Part shown: positions 43,429 through 52,718 of the stretch, in pieces
How the letters are laid out: each line of letters opens with the position of its first letter
Numbering within the stretch: position 1 is the stretch's first letter
Assembly: GCF_014642915.1 (NCBI RefSeq)
Contig: NZ_BMJE01000004.1
Span: 62,001 to 126,000, forward strand
From: Flavobacterium suaedae
GTDB lineage: Bacteria; Bacteroidota; Bacteroidia; Flavobacteriales; Flavobacteriaceae
Reading direction: 5' to 3'
Length of the DNA: 64,000 bases
Position numbers and translations under genes: made by a program
The notes under the pieces: generated by a model
Database searches by the model: none
What the model was told of the DNA's origin: nothing
The model's input: only the letters and a program-made list of their open reading frames with translations

Positions 43429-45519
43429 TTATTTCATAAGGTGATATAGTAGGAAGCTATAAAACTCTGCTTCATCTTTAAGTTTGTCTTCTTCGTTTGT
43501 AGTAACGCCATAATGCCCTGAATCAAGTAAGGTTTTCAGGTATATTGGGTTTGTTTGTGCAGTGCGGTTTTGTAAACGTGCAGCAAACTTATAGCTGTGT
43601 ACCGGCGGAACACGGTCATCATTATCAGATGTAATTATAAGAGTGGTAGGGTAGTTGACATCCTCTTTTATGTTATGATAAGGGCTGTAACTCATCATAG
43701 CAAAATAGTCCTCTTTATTTTCAGGATTACCATATTCATCATAATGAAAACGCCCAATGGTATAACGGTGGAATTTTGCCATATCATACACCCCAACTTT
43801 AGGTATTGCGACTTTAAATAACTCAGGGTGTTGTACTAATGCCGACCCGATAAGTAACCCTCCTTGAGAGCCTCCTGTAATACCTAGCCGATTAGGGTTA
43901 GTATACCCTTCAGCAATAAGGAATTTGGCGGCATCTATAAAATCATGCAGTGTATTTATTTTATTTTTTCCTGCTCCTTTTCTGTGCCACTCTACACCTT
44001 TTTCGCCACCGCCACGTACACCGGCATAGGCATAAACACCTCCTTTTTCTAAAAAGTAAATAAGCCCGTTATCATAAGCAGGTGTATTTACAACACCAAA
44101 CCCTCCGTAGGCTTTTAGTAAAGTAGGGTTGTTACCGTCAAGATTTACTCCTTTTTTGTGTACTATAGTTATAGGTACTTCTGTCCCGTCTCGGCTGGTA
44201 TAAGTGCCTGTTTTCACTTCAAAGTAATCCACAGGGAAAGGGGCTGTTGTTTTGTCGAATGTTTTACTTACATAACGACTATAATTACCGGTCTCAATAT
44301 TTAAAGTAAATAGTATAGGAGGTATAGTGTATGAGGTAACGTAGAAGAAAACATCTTTATCAAAATACTCACCGGAAGCCAGTTTTACCTCCAGTCCCTT
44401 TTGGGCTTGTATTTTTTTTATAAACTTACCATTATAATCAAACAGCATAAAATAACTACCGTTTGTATCGCGATACTTACACAAAATACGGTTTTCAAAA
44501 TAATAGGAACTTTCCAGTAGCTGATTATAATACTGCGGGACAACTATTTTTTTTATAGCCGGATTATCCGGATTATAACTTCTTATATCCCCCCAGTTAG
44601 ATTCTCTGGAAGAATAATAAATTTTACCTTCTCTATACCCTGAAACGTCAAAATCGGGTGTAGCACCATCTAAAAATTTTTTTAATTCAAATTCATCTTT
44701 AGTAAGATCAGCATAGTAAAAATCTACCTCTTTCTCATCTTTAGTAGCAACTTCTAAAAATAATCGTAAGCCATCTTTGCTTGTAAAGTAGTATACCTGC
44801 CCTTTAAATGCAGAAGCATCAAAGATTACTTTATCTTCGGCAACGTCAGTACCTATTTTATGATAATATACCTGATAAGTAGAGTCAATTCCAAATTGAC
44901 GGGAGTTACTGTTTTTACTGTAAAAAATACCATCATCACCTTTCCATGCCATACCACTGAATTTAGCATTGGTTATAACCTCATTGCTTTTTTTTCCGCG
45001 TAGTGTAACAAAACGTATTTCATGGCGGTCACTACCGTCTATCATAAGTTTATAAGCCAGTGTTTTAGAGTTTACTGATGGCTCATAACCTACTATATTT
45101 ACTGTTTTACCTCCATAAAAGAAGTTTGGATTAACTAATTCAATAATAGGGCTGTCAAGTTTTTTCCTATAGCCTAAAGAGGGCGTTTGAAGTTCATCGT
45201 CGTTATAAAGAAATTGACTGTAATAATAATCTCTTTTTTTATGGGGTGTTCTAAAACGTGTCTGGCGTTCGTACTTTTGTAAAGTAGGTAGCGGAAAAAC
45301 ATCGTTTACCACTGTGTTTAAATGTGACGTTGTAACTTTATTTTGTTCGTTTATCCACTCCACTACTTCGGGGCTTCTCATATCTTCAAGCCAAGTATAA
45401 TTATCCGTGAAAGTAGTATCATGTAAAATTATGTTTTCAGGAGTCTTTTTAGTTTCAGGATAGTTTTGCGCAAAAAAGAATACAGGTAAAAAAAGCAAGA
45501 AAAGTGTATAAAACTTCAT
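43429..45519 (-). CDS. prolyl oligopeptidase family (S9A) serine peptidase
   Basis: A 696-residue exported enzyme with a signal peptide (MKFYTLFLLFLPVFFFAQ). An N-terminal beta-propeller follows. The C-terminal alpha/beta-hydrolase domain carries Ser551 in GGSQGG, Asp in SDNDDRV (631-637) and His669 in DSGHYG. The opening PETKKTPENIILHDTTFTDNYTWLEDM is typical of the S9A group. It would cut proline-containing peptides in the periplasm. It is transcribed opposite to its neighbours and lies between the two copies of the flippase 5' end. Confidence 0.93.
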   Translation of the reverse strand: MKFYTLFLLFLPVFFFAQNYPETKKTPENIILHDTTFTDNYTWLEDMRSPEVVEWINEQNKVTTSHLNTVVNDVFPLPTLQKYERQTRFRTPHKKRDYYYSQFLYNDDELQTPSLGYRKKLDSPIIELVNPNFFYGGKTVNIVGYEPSVNSKTLAYKLMIDGSDRHEIRFVTLRGKKSNEVITNAKFSGMAWKGDDGIFYSKNSNSRQFGIDSTYQVYYHKIGTDVAEDKVIFDASAFKGQVYYFTSKDGLRLFLEVATKDEKEVDFYYADLTKDEFELKKFLDGATPDFDVSGYREGKIYYSSRESNWGDIRSYNPDNPAIKKIVVPQYYNQLLESSYYFENRILCKYRDTNGSYFMLFDYNGKFIKKIQAQKGLEVKLASGEYFDKDVFFYVTSYTIPPILFTLNIETGNYSRYVSKTFDKTTAPFPVDYFEVKTGTYTSRDGTEVPITIVHKKGVNLDGNNPTLLKAYGGFGVVNTPAYDNGLIYFLEKGGVYAYAGVRGGGEKGVEWHRKGAGKNKINTLHDFIDAAKFLIAEGYTNPNRLGITGGSQGGLLIGSALVQHPELFKVAIPKVGVYDMAKFHRYTIGRFHYDEYGNPENKEDYFAMMSYSPYHNIKEDVNYPTTLIITSDNDDRVPPVHSYKFAARLQNRTAQTNPIYLKTLLDSGHYGVTTNEEDKLKDEAEFYSFLLYHLMK

Positions 45520-45538
45520 TTTATGAATTAGATTTCAG

Positions 45539-45546
45539 CAAATATA
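45539..45546 (-). promoter_or_regulatory. -7 box (TATATTTG on the minus strand) for the prolyl oligopeptidase gene
   Basis: The minus strand reads TATATTTG, matching TAnnTTTG, 19 nt before the ATG at 45519. Confidence 0.5.
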
Positions 45547-45605
45547 AAAATTGGTATTCTATTTTTTTTGAAGTGCGTGCAGTAAAACCGTAATTTTAAT
45601 GGTAT

Positions 45606-45704
45606 AATAAAATATTCTCTACTTTTGTGCTACATTAAAAGTAACCCTAGCCATTGAGTCTCTATAAAAAACTATTTCAGCAAACAGCTATATACGGTTT
45701 AGCC
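45606..45704 (+). repeat. intact copy of the 97-99 bp direct repeat, containing the flippase promoter
   Basis: This is the functional partner of 43311-43407. It contains TACTTTTG at 45620-45627 (-7 box for the operon that starts with the flippase gene) and the first 17 codons of that gene. Confidence 0.85.
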
Positions 45705-47114
45705 ACAGTGCTGCCCCGTATGCTTAGCTTTCTGTTAGTGCGCCTGTATACGGATGTGTTGCCCAGTACAGATGAGTATGGTGAGGTATCTATTATCTTC
45801 TCGTGGATAGTACTGTTTAATGTTATTTTGGCTTACGGTATGGAAACCGCTTTTTTTCGTTTCTATAATTCGGATGATGCTAAAAAAGTAGAGCGAACCT
45901 CTACCATATCGTTGCTTTGGTCGTCTATAGGGTTTTTAGCAGTGGCATTGCTGTTACGGCAACACCTAGCCGACTGGGCAGGTATAAACGTCCGTTATAT
46001 TACCTATACCATCTGGATTTTAGTACTGGATGCACTGGTAATCATTCCGTTTTCCAAACTCAGGGCAGACGGTAAACCTATGGTGTATTCAGCTATTAAA
46101 ATAGGTAATGTAGCTGTAAACTTAGGGCTTAACCTGTTTTTCCTGCTGTGGTTGCCTAATCTGGCTGCTTCCTACCGCGGTAGCCTTATCGCCGAAATGT
46201 ATATCCCTAATTTTGAGATAGGGTATATATTTATTTCCAATGTAATAGCCAGTTTACTCACACTAATTGTGCTGTTACCGCACTACCTGAAAACCAAATG
46301 GAAATTCGACAAGGCTTTGTGGTTAAAAATGATGCGTTATGCCCTGCCGGTACTGGTGGCGGGAATTGCGTTCTCCATCAACGAAACATTCGACCGTATT
46401 TTACTGGAATACATACTACCCGAAGATACTGCAAAGGGAGAAGTAGGGGTGTACTCCGCCTGCTATAAACTGGCGTTGTTTATGACGCTTTATGCCACTG
46501 CTTTCAGGTTGGGTATAGAACCCTTCTTTTTCAGCCATGCTAAAGAGGCAAATGCCAAGCAAACCTATGCCATGATTACCAAATACTTTGTGGTGTTCGG
46601 TTCGGTTATATTAATTGTAGTTGTAGTATTTGCCGATATTTTAAAACTCATTTTTATAGACAACTCATCCTATTGGGAGGGTATGAAAATAGTACCGCTT
46701 ATTATAATTGCTAATTTCTTTTTAGGTATATATCATAACCTTTCGGTTTGGTATAAACTGTCTGACCAAACCAAAATGGGTGCCTATATCTCAATAATAG
46801 GGGCAGTGGTAACATTGGCACTCAACTTTATATTAATACCCATTTATAGCTATATGGGGTCGGCCATTGCTACGGTATCGGCTTATGGTTGTATGATGGT
46901 GCTTTCGTACACTATGGGTAAAAAACATTACCCTATTCCGTATGATATGAAAAAGATTGGCGGTTATTTAGGGCTGTCTATTACCTTGTCTTTGGTTTAC
47001 TTTTACTATTTTAGAGAAAATTATTGGGTAGGCTTTTTATTCATAGCGGTTTATGCTGTGTTTTTATACCTAAACGAAAAGGCTACATTACTACGAATAA
47101 TAAAACAACGGTAA
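45654..47114 (+). CDS. polysaccharide biosynthesis/flippase-like membrane protein
   Basis: A 486-residue protein with about 14 transmembrane helices from the polysaccharide flippase superfamily. The N-terminus SLYKKLFQQTAIYGLATVLPRMLSFLLVRLYTDVL matches flavobacterial homologs that begin MSLYKKLF. The start codon is therefore TTG at 45654; no in-frame ATG fits. It heads an envelope operon with dut and a sugar nucleotidyltransferase and is distinct from the cluster flippase at 11935. The flipped substrate is unknown. Confidence 0.88.
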   Translation: MSLYKKLFQQTAIYGLATVLPRMLSFLLVRLYTDVLPSTDEYGEVSIIFSWIVLFNVILAYGMETAFFRFYNSDDAKKVERTSTISLLWSSIGFLAVALLLRQHLADWAGINVRYITYTIWILVLDALVIIPFSKLRADGKPMVYSAIKIGNVAVNLGLNLFFLLWLPNLAASYRGSLIAEMYIPNFEIGYIFISNVIASLLTLIVLLPHYLKTKWKFDKALWLKMMRYALPVLVAGIAFSINETFDRILLEYILPEDTAKGEVGVYSACYKLALFMTLYATAFRLGIEPFFFSHAKEANAKQTYAMITKYFVVFGSVILIVVVVFADILKLIFIDNSSYWEGMKIVPLIIIANFFLGIYHNLSVWYKLSDQTKMGAYISIIGAVVTLALNFILIPIYSYMGSAIATVSAYGCMMVLSYTMGKKHYPIPYDMKKIGGYLGLSITLSLVYFYYFRENYWVGFLFIAVYAVFLYLNEKATLLRIIKQR

Positions 47115-47184
47115 CAAATTAATCAAAATAAACGTTTGGTTATTAGTAATACTATTTTGATATTTGGTTTATAAATTATCACGG

Positions 47185-47619
47185 ATGACAGTTAAAATAA
47201 TTAACCGTTCGGCGCATGCATTGCCAAGTTACGAAACAATAGCATCTGCCGGAATGGATATAAGGGCAAATCTTACCGAGCCCGTAGTATTAAGCCCAAT
47301 GGGGCGTGCTATAGTAAAAACAGGATTATTTATTGAACTACCTATAGGTTATGAAGCTCAGGTGCGCCCACGCAGCGGACTGGCAGCTAAAAAAGGAATA
47401 ACCGTACTGAACAGCCCCGGTACTATTGATGCCGACTACAGGGGCGAAGTAGGCGTTATTTTAGTAAATTTATCAGATGAAGCATTTGTAATAGAAAATG
47501 GCGAAAGGATAGCACAGCTTGTAATAGCCAAACACGAGCGTGCCGAGTGGGAGGAAGTAGAAGTGCTTACAACAACCGACCGTGGCGAAGGAGGCTTCGG
47601 TAGTACAGGAGTGAAATAA
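47185..47619 (+). CDS. dut: dUTP diphosphatase
   Basis: A 144-residue trimeric dUTPase. All five motifs are present: [41 protein letters not shown] and [10 protein letters not shown] at the C-terminus. It hydrolyses dUTP to dUMP, keeping uracil out of DNA. The ATG at 47185 is preferred over a TTG at 47164 because [14 protein letters not shown] fits the family start. Confidence 0.97.
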   Translation: MTVKIINRSAHALPSYETIASAGMDIRANLTEPVVLSPMGRAIVKTGLFIELPIGYEAQVRPRSGLAAKKGITVLNSPGTIDADYRGEVGVILVNLSDEAFVIENGERIAQLVIAKHERAEWEEVEVLTTTDRGEGGFGSTGVK

Positions 47620-47665
47620 CTTAAAAAATTAGAACCAAAAACAAACCGAAAATAATGTAACTATT

Positions 47666-48676
47666 ATGAAAATCATTGTCCCCATGGCAGGCAGAGGGTC
47701 TCGCCTTCGTCCTCATACGCTAACAGTACCAAAACCATTAATCCCTATTGCAGGCAAACCTATTGTGCACCGCCTTGTAGAAGATATTGCAGGAGTAATC
47801 AATCAGGATATAGAAGAAATAGCTTTTATCATTCACAGAAGTTTTGGTACACAGGTAGAAAAAGACCTTATTGCCATTGCAGAAAAATTAGGTTCAAAAG
47901 GTACTATATACTACCAAGATGAACCACTGGGGACAGGTCATGCTATTATGTGTGCAAAGGAATCTATGAGCGGACCGATAGTAGTTGCGTATGCCGATAC
48001 ACTATTCCGTGCTGATTTTACGTTAGATACTACAGCGGACAGTGTTATATGGGTAAAACAAGTAGATGACCCAAGCGCTTTCGGTGTTGTTCAGCTTAAT
48101 GACAATAAAGAAATTGTTGACTTTGTTGAAAAGCCAAAGGAATTTGTTTCAGACCTTGCTATAATAGGAATATACTACTTTAAGAGTGGTGAAACGTTGC
48201 GAGATGAACTTCAGTACCTTTTAGATAACAATATTATGAAGGGTGGAGAATACCAGCTTACTGATGGTTTGGAGAACATGAAGCAAAAAGGTATGAAATT
48301 TGTTCCGGGTAAAGTAGATGAGTGGATGGACTGCGGCAACAAAAATGTTACAGTAGAAACCAATACCAGAATGCTGGGCTTTTTACATGCTGATGGCGAA
48401 AATATGGTTTCAAGTAGTGCTGTGGTAGAAAACAGTGAAATAATACAACCATGTTACATAGGCGAAGGAGTAGTGCTTAAAAATGCTACAGTAGGACCTA
48501 ATGTATCATTGGGAGACAATACAAAAGTAGAAGACACTGTTATTAAAAACAGCCTTGTACAGACTAATACAGTAATAAAAAATGCCGATTTAGATAATGC
48601 CATGATAGGTAATAATGCTATATTTAATGGTAAGTTTACCAATGTTAGCATAGGAGACTATTCGGTTTTAGATTAA
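47666..48676 (+). CDS. sugar-phosphate nucleotidyltransferase with left-handed beta-helix
   Basis: A 336-residue enzyme. The N-terminal Rossmann domain has MAGRGSRLRPHTLTVPKPLIPIAGKP, the nucleotide-binding loop and following Lys. GTGHAIMCAKE and WMDCGNKNVTVETN come later. The last 85 residues read as hexapeptide repeats (VVENSEIIQPCYIGEGVVLKNATVGPNVSLGDNT). This is the GlmU/ManC/glucose-1-phosphate-type architecture; which sugar and nucleotide it uses is not clear. It starts 46 nt after dut and probably feeds envelope sugars. Confidence 0.88.
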   Translation: MKIIVPMAGRGSRLRPHTLTVPKPLIPIAGKPIVHRLVEDIAGVINQDIEEIAFIIHRSFGTQVEKDLIAIAEKLGSKGTIYYQDEPLGTGHAIMCAKESMSGPIVVAYADTLFRADFTLDTTADSVIWVKQVDDPSAFGVVQLNDNKEIVDFVEKPKEFVSDLAIIGIYYFKSGETLRDELQYLLDNNIMKGGEYQLTDGLENMKQKGMKFVPGKVDEWMDCGNKNVTVETNTRMLGFLHADGENMVSSSAVVENSEIIQPCYIGEGVVLKNATVGPNVSLGDNTKVEDTVIKNSLVQTNTVIKNADLDNAMIGNNAIFNGKFTNVSIGDYSVLD

Positions 48677-48677
48677 T

Positions 48678-50042
48678 ATGAAGATTAAATTCCTTTTTAG
48701 CGGATTAGTACTTTCGGGATTCTTAGTGTTTTGCCCTGCAACTATGCATGCACAACAACAAGAGCCGGACGAAATTACGTTGACTGATGTTGCGTTTGAA
48801 GAACACTTTTTTGAAGCACTGAAACAAAAGGGAATTGAAAATTATGATAAGGCTTTACAGGCTTTGCAACAGTGTATGGAACTAAAGCCTGAAAGCCCTT
48901 TTTTGTATAATGAGGTAGGCAAAAACCAACTGGCATTAAAGCATTATACAGATGCCGAAGCAGCATTTAAAAAGGCTACTGAGCTGGACCCCGAAAACCG
49001 TTGGTACTGGCAGGGATTGTATGATGTATATTATGCCGCACAGGACTGGAATAGAGCTATACCTGTTGTGCAAAAACTAACCAAGTGGCGCAAGGAATTT
49101 TACGAGGAAGACCTTGTTTCGCTTTATATGTATACCTCTCAGTTTGAAAAAGCACTAGCTTTAATAGACTCGCTTGACGAAAGCGTTGGGCAGTCAGATA
49201 AACGAGAGATGTACAGGCTGCAAATAATGCGTCAGGAGCGCTTTAGGAAGCCTAAAAAAGAGATGCTGGAGGAAGCCATTAAAAAGAATCCTCAGGAAGA
49301 ATCAAACTACTTAGAATTAATATTCCTGTATTCCGAAAGCAATCAGGAAGCAAAGGCAGAAGAAGTAGCAAAGAGGCTTGAAAAAGCAATACCTGATTCG
49401 GATTGGGCACAGGTAAGTTTGTTTAAATTCCACCTTAATGATAATGAAGGCGATAAAGCCTCCGAGTCGTTATTTAGGGTGCTACAAAGCGAGAAAATCG
49501 ATCTTAAAATAAAGCATCGCGCTTTTAATGAGTTTTTAATTTACGTAAAAAACAATCCGCAGTACAACAATAATTTAGAAGAAGCAATAAGCTACTTTGA
49601 TGATGCACAGGAAATAAATGTGCCTAAAGAAGTAGGTAAGTTCTTCTACTCTAAAAAAGACTACGAACGTGCTGCCACGTACTTTGAGAAAAGTTTGGAA
49701 GCCGAAACGGATGATATAGAAACAGTAGAACTTTTACTGTATAGTTTTGAAGCAAGTGAGCAATATAAACTGTTACTGGAAAAAGCAGAATACTACTTGG
49801 AATTATACCCTATTCATTCCCGCTTATATTATTTTGCGGGCTTTGCTTCTAACAAGTTAAACCAGTTTAAAGAAGCTAAAGCATTCTTGGAAGACGGTTT
49901 AGACTTTTTAGTAGAAGACCCTGAGCTTGAAGCAGGCTTTTACAATCAGTTAGCTATAGCAAGCGAAGGTTTAGGCGATAGTAAAAGAAGCGATTCACTT
50001 AAGGAAAGAGCTGCAAAACTCCTTAAACAAAAGAAAACATAA
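48678..50042 (+). CDS. exported tetratricopeptide repeat protein
   Basis: A 454-residue protein with a signal peptide (about 1-25, FSGLVLSGFLVFCPATMHAQ) and about 10 TPR-like helix pairs, for example YDKALQALQQCMELKPESPFLYNEVGKNQLALKHY. It is probably periplasmic or attached to the outer membrane and acts as a protein-binding scaffold. It starts 1 nt after the nucleotidyltransferase stop and shares its stop (TAATG) with the next gene, so it belongs to the envelope operon. Confidence 0.82.
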   Translation: MKIKFLFSGLVLSGFLVFCPATMHAQQQEPDEITLTDVAFEEHFFEALKQKGIENYDKALQALQQCMELKPESPFLYNEVGKNQLALKHYTDAEAAFKKATELDPENRWYWQGLYDVYYAAQDWNRAIPVVQKLTKWRKEFYEEDLVSLYMYTSQFEKALALIDSLDESVGQSDKREMYRLQIMRQERFRKPKKEMLEEAIKKNPQEESNYLELIFLYSESNQEAKAEEVAKRLEKAIPDSDWAQVSLFKFHLNDNEGDKASESLFRVLQSEKIDLKIKHRAFNEFLIYVKNNPQYNNNLEEAISYFDDAQEINVPKEVGKFFYSKKDYERAATYFEKSLEAETDDIETVELLLYSFEASEQYKLLLEKAEYYLELYPIHSRLYYFAGFASNKLNQFKEAKAFLEDGLDFLVEDPELEAGFYNQLAIASEGLGDSKRSDSLKERAAKLLKQKKT

Positions 50043-50812
50043 TGAAGAAGTTGATGGTTATGGGACTTATAGTACTGCTGGCAGTATCATGTAAGACAAA
50101 GCAGGCAGTTTTAAGTGAAGGTGCAGCAGGAAGCATAAAAGCAGCTAAAGAGATAATAAAAGAGCATTATAAAAACGAAAAAGACTTTTCAACGCTTTAT
50201 ATACGCGCTAGTGTAAAGTATGATGACCCCCATACAGGGCAGAGGCTTTCGGCAGACATTCGTATAAAGAAGGATGAAAAAATTTTAGTAAGTGTTAAGT
50301 TTTTAGGTATTACTATGGCAAAAGCCTTAATAACACCGGATGAAGTAAGCTATTACGAAAAAATTAATGGTACTTACTTTCAGGGTGATTATGGTATGTT
50401 AAGCCAGTGGCTTGGTGCTGAGCTGGACTATAATAAAGTGCAGAATATGCTTATAGGTAAGGCACTTTACAACTTAAAAGATGATGTATATACCGCACAG
50501 GTAGAAAACAGTTTATATAAACTTCAGGGTAATGGTAACGGCATAAGCAAAACATTCTTTTTTGAAGGGAGTAATTACCTGCTTAAAAGAGAGATTATTG
50601 TTCAGGGTGGTATAGACGCGAGAAGGCTAGATATAAAGTACCCTGAGCACAGCGAATATGAAAAAGCTATACTACCTGGTAGTATTAATATAGAAGCGGA
50701 ACAAAAAGATAAGGTAACTATAAATATTGACTATAATACTGTTACCTTTGATGAAGATTTCTCATTTCCTTACAGTGTGCCGGCAGGATATGAGCAGGTT
50801 TTTCTTAATTAA
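50042..50812 (+). CDS. DUF4292 lipoprotein
   Basis: A 256-residue lipoprotein with a lipobox LAVSC at Cys17. The rest is beta-rich (TLYIRASVKYDDPHTGQRLSADIRIKKDEKILVSVKF), matching DUF4292, a family with a LolA/LolB-like fold as far as I recall. A role in lipoprotein or lipopolysaccharide delivery is inferred from that and from the operon. It starts inside the previous stop codon (TAATG). Confidence 0.78.
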   Translation: MKKLMVMGLIVLLAVSCKTKQAVLSEGAAGSIKAAKEIIKEHYKNEKDFSTLYIRASVKYDDPHTGQRLSADIRIKKDEKILVSVKFLGITMAKALITPDEVSYYEKINGTYFQGDYGMLSQWLGAELDYNKVQNMLIGKALYNLKDDVYTAQVENSLYKLQGNGNGISKTFFFEGSNYLLKREIIVQGGIDARRLDIKYPEHSEYEKAILPGSINIEAEQKDKVTINIDYNTVTFDEDFSFPYSVPAGYEQVFLN

Positions 50813-50828
50813 ACAAGATTTATAAAGT

Positions 50829-52073
50829 ATGATAAGGGCTTTTTTTACAATTCTTTTTTTAGGAGTTACATTATTTGCATCAGCGCAGGTTGACCAAAAA
50901 AAGCAACTGGAGCAGAAAAGAGCAGCTATACTTAAAGAAATTCAGATATACAGAGGATTACTAAGTAAAGAAAACAAAAAAGAGAAATCAGTACTTGCAC
51001 AAATAGCCGATAATGAAGCTAAAATAGCGCTTAGTGAAAAGCTTATAAACAACACTAAAAAGCAGGCTAAAATACTGGAGGACGAAATTTATACCAATCA
51101 GTTAAAAATAAATAAACTAAATCGCGAGCTTAAAGTGCTTAAAGAGGATTATGCCGAAATGTTGGTAAAAGCCTATAAAAGCCGTTCACAACAAAGCCGT
51201 ATAATGTTTATACTTTCTTCTGATAACTTTTTGCAGGCATATAAGCGTATGCAGTACATGAAGCAGTATGCGAATTACAGGAAAATGCAGGCTGAGGAAA
51301 TAAGAGCTAAAAAAACAGAACTGGAAGCATTACAAGAAAAGCTAAATGCACAGAAGAAAGAAAAAGAGCAACTTATAGCTGAAAATCTTAAAGTTAAAAA
51401 GGAACTTGAGGAAGAGAAAAAAGAACAGGAAAAACTTATTGCTGTTATAAAAAAAGATAAAGGTAAATATACTGCCGATATAAAGAAAAAGCAGCAGGAA
51501 GCGAAAGAGATTGATAGACAAATAGATAAAATTATTAAGGAAGCTATTGCTAAGGCGAATAAAAAAGCAGCATCTGAAAATAAAGAATCTACCAGCAGAG
51601 GTTCGGGTGTTACGGCTGCCCCTAATAAAATTGTGCTTACTAAAGAAGCTAAATTGGTAGCGGATAGTTTTAAAGCGAATAAAGGGAAGTTACCATGGCC
51701 TGTAGAAAAAGGATACATGTCTATGGGATATGGTACACAACCGCATCCTGTATACAGCCATTTAGAAATTCACCATAGCTGGATAGAAATAACAACAGAA
51801 GAGAATGCTAATGTTAGAGCTATTTTTAAAGGAACGGTACTCGATGTGCAAATTATAGCCGGCACAAAATCAATACTTGTGTTGCACGGTGACTATATTT
51901 CAATTTATCACAACCTGAGCAATGTTTTTGTAAATATTGGCGATGAGGTTTCGTTAAAGCAAAATATAGGTACGGTATATACCAATCCTAATACCGGTAA
52001 AACCATACTTAAGTTCATGATATCTCAAAACACTACGCGTTTAAATCCTCAATCCTGGATAACACCATTGTAG
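50829..52073 (+). CDS. EnvC-like murein hydrolase activator
   Basis: A 414-residue exported protein: a signal peptide (about 1-19), a long coiled coil (about 22-240) and a C-terminal LytM domain from about 285. The LytM zinc ligands are lost: HHSWIEI replaces HxGxD and LKFMIS stands where HLHFEL would be, though YHNL remains. This degenerate form marks an EnvC/NlpD-type activator that switches on amidases during cell division rather than an enzyme. It is the last gene of the envelope operon before a perfect terminator. Confidence 0.9.
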   Translation: MIRAFFTILFLGVTLFASAQVDQKKQLEQKRAAILKEIQIYRGLLSKENKKEKSVLAQIADNEAKIALSEKLINNTKKQAKILEDEIYTNQLKINKLNRELKVLKEDYAEMLVKAYKSRSQQSRIMFILSSDNFLQAYKRMQYMKQYANYRKMQAEEIRAKKTELEALQEKLNAQKKEKEQLIAENLKVKKELEEEKKEQEKLIAVIKKDKGKYTADIKKKQQEAKEIDRQIDKIIKEAIAKANKKAASENKESTSRGSGVTAAPNKIVLTKEAKLVADSFKANKGKLPWPVEKGYMSMGYGTQPHPVYSHLEIHHSWIEITTEENANVRAIFKGTVLDVQIIAGTKSILVLHGDYISIYHNLSNVFVNIGDEVSLKQNIGTVYTNPNTGKTILKFMISQNTTRLNPQSWITPL

Positions 52074-52092
52074 AAGATATAAAAGCATAAAT

Positions 52093-52124
52093 AAAAAAGG
52101 GAAGCTAATTAGCTTCCCTTTTTT
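52093..52124. terminator. perfect bidirectional terminator
   Basis: Arms AAAAAAGGGAAGCT and AGCTTCCCTTTTTT flank AATT, forming an uninterrupted 32-nt palindrome. It terminates envC (+) and the thioesterase gene (-). Confidence 0.95.
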
Positions 52125-52129
52125 ATTAT

Positions 52130-52642
52130 TTAGTTACTGAACAGTGCTTTCAGCTCTGTAGCATCATTGGGTTTCATTTTGCCGGCTAATACTAAACTTA
52201 GCTGCTTTCTGCGGAGTGCAGCAGCATAACGCTCTTTTTCTAAATCTGTTTCCGGTTTAATTTGTGGTATTGCTACAGGTATACCTGTTTCATCTACCGC
52301 CACAAAAGTATATATGGCTTCGTTTGCTTTGGTTCTTATACCCGATTCACGGTCTTCAATCCAAACATCAATAAATATCTCCATAGACGTTCTGAAAGTG
52401 CGTGAAACCTTAGCTTCCACAGTTACTACACTACCCAGTGGTATGGCACGGTTAAAAGCCACGTGATTTACCGATGCTGTTACTGCAACTCTGCGCGAAT
52501 GTCTGCGTGCGGCAATACTGGCTGCACGATCCATACGGGCAAGTAACTCACCACCAAACATGTTGTTTAAAGGATTAGTTTCTCCCGGTAGTACAAGGTC
52601 AGTCATTATGCATGCCGACTCAGATGGGTATTTAGCTTCCAT
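52130..52642 (-). CDS. acyl-CoA thioesterase, hotdog fold (YciA/BACH type)
   Basis: A 170-residue hotdog protein. The motif PGETNPLNNMFGGELLARMDRAASIAARRH has the conserved N..N.FGG and the catalytic Asp region (RMD). The C-terminal FVAVDETG is typical. It hydrolyses acyl-CoA to free acid and CoA. The ATG at 52642 follows a clear -7 box, and the gene ends just before the perfect terminator. Confidence 0.9.
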   Translation of the reverse strand: MEAKYPSESACIMTDLVLPGETNPLNNMFGGELLARMDRAASIAARRHSRRVAVTASVNHVAFNRAIPLGSVVTVEAKVSRTFRTSMEIFIDVWIEDRESGIRTKANEAIYTFVAVDETGIPVAIPQIKPETDLEKERYAAALRRKQLSLVLAGKMKPNDATELKALFSN

Positions 52643-52656
52643 AAGATATTTTTTGG

Positions 52657-52664
52657 CAAAGATA
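52657..52664 (-). promoter_or_regulatory. -7 box (TATCTTTG on the minus strand) for the thioesterase gene
   Basis: The minus strand reads TATCTTTG, matching TAnnTTTG, 14 nt before the ATG at 52642. Confidence 0.5.
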
Positions 52665-52683
52665 GTATTATAACTAAATAAAA

Positions 52684-52706
52684 AATCCTCCCGATTGAGG
52701 AGGATT
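52684..52706 (-). terminator. terminator of the HU/SPOR gene
   Basis: AATCCTCC and GGAGGATT form 8-bp arms around a 7-nt loop. On the minus strand the hairpin is followed by TTTTTT. Confidence 0.9.
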
Positions 52707-52718
52707 GTATTTTTAAGA

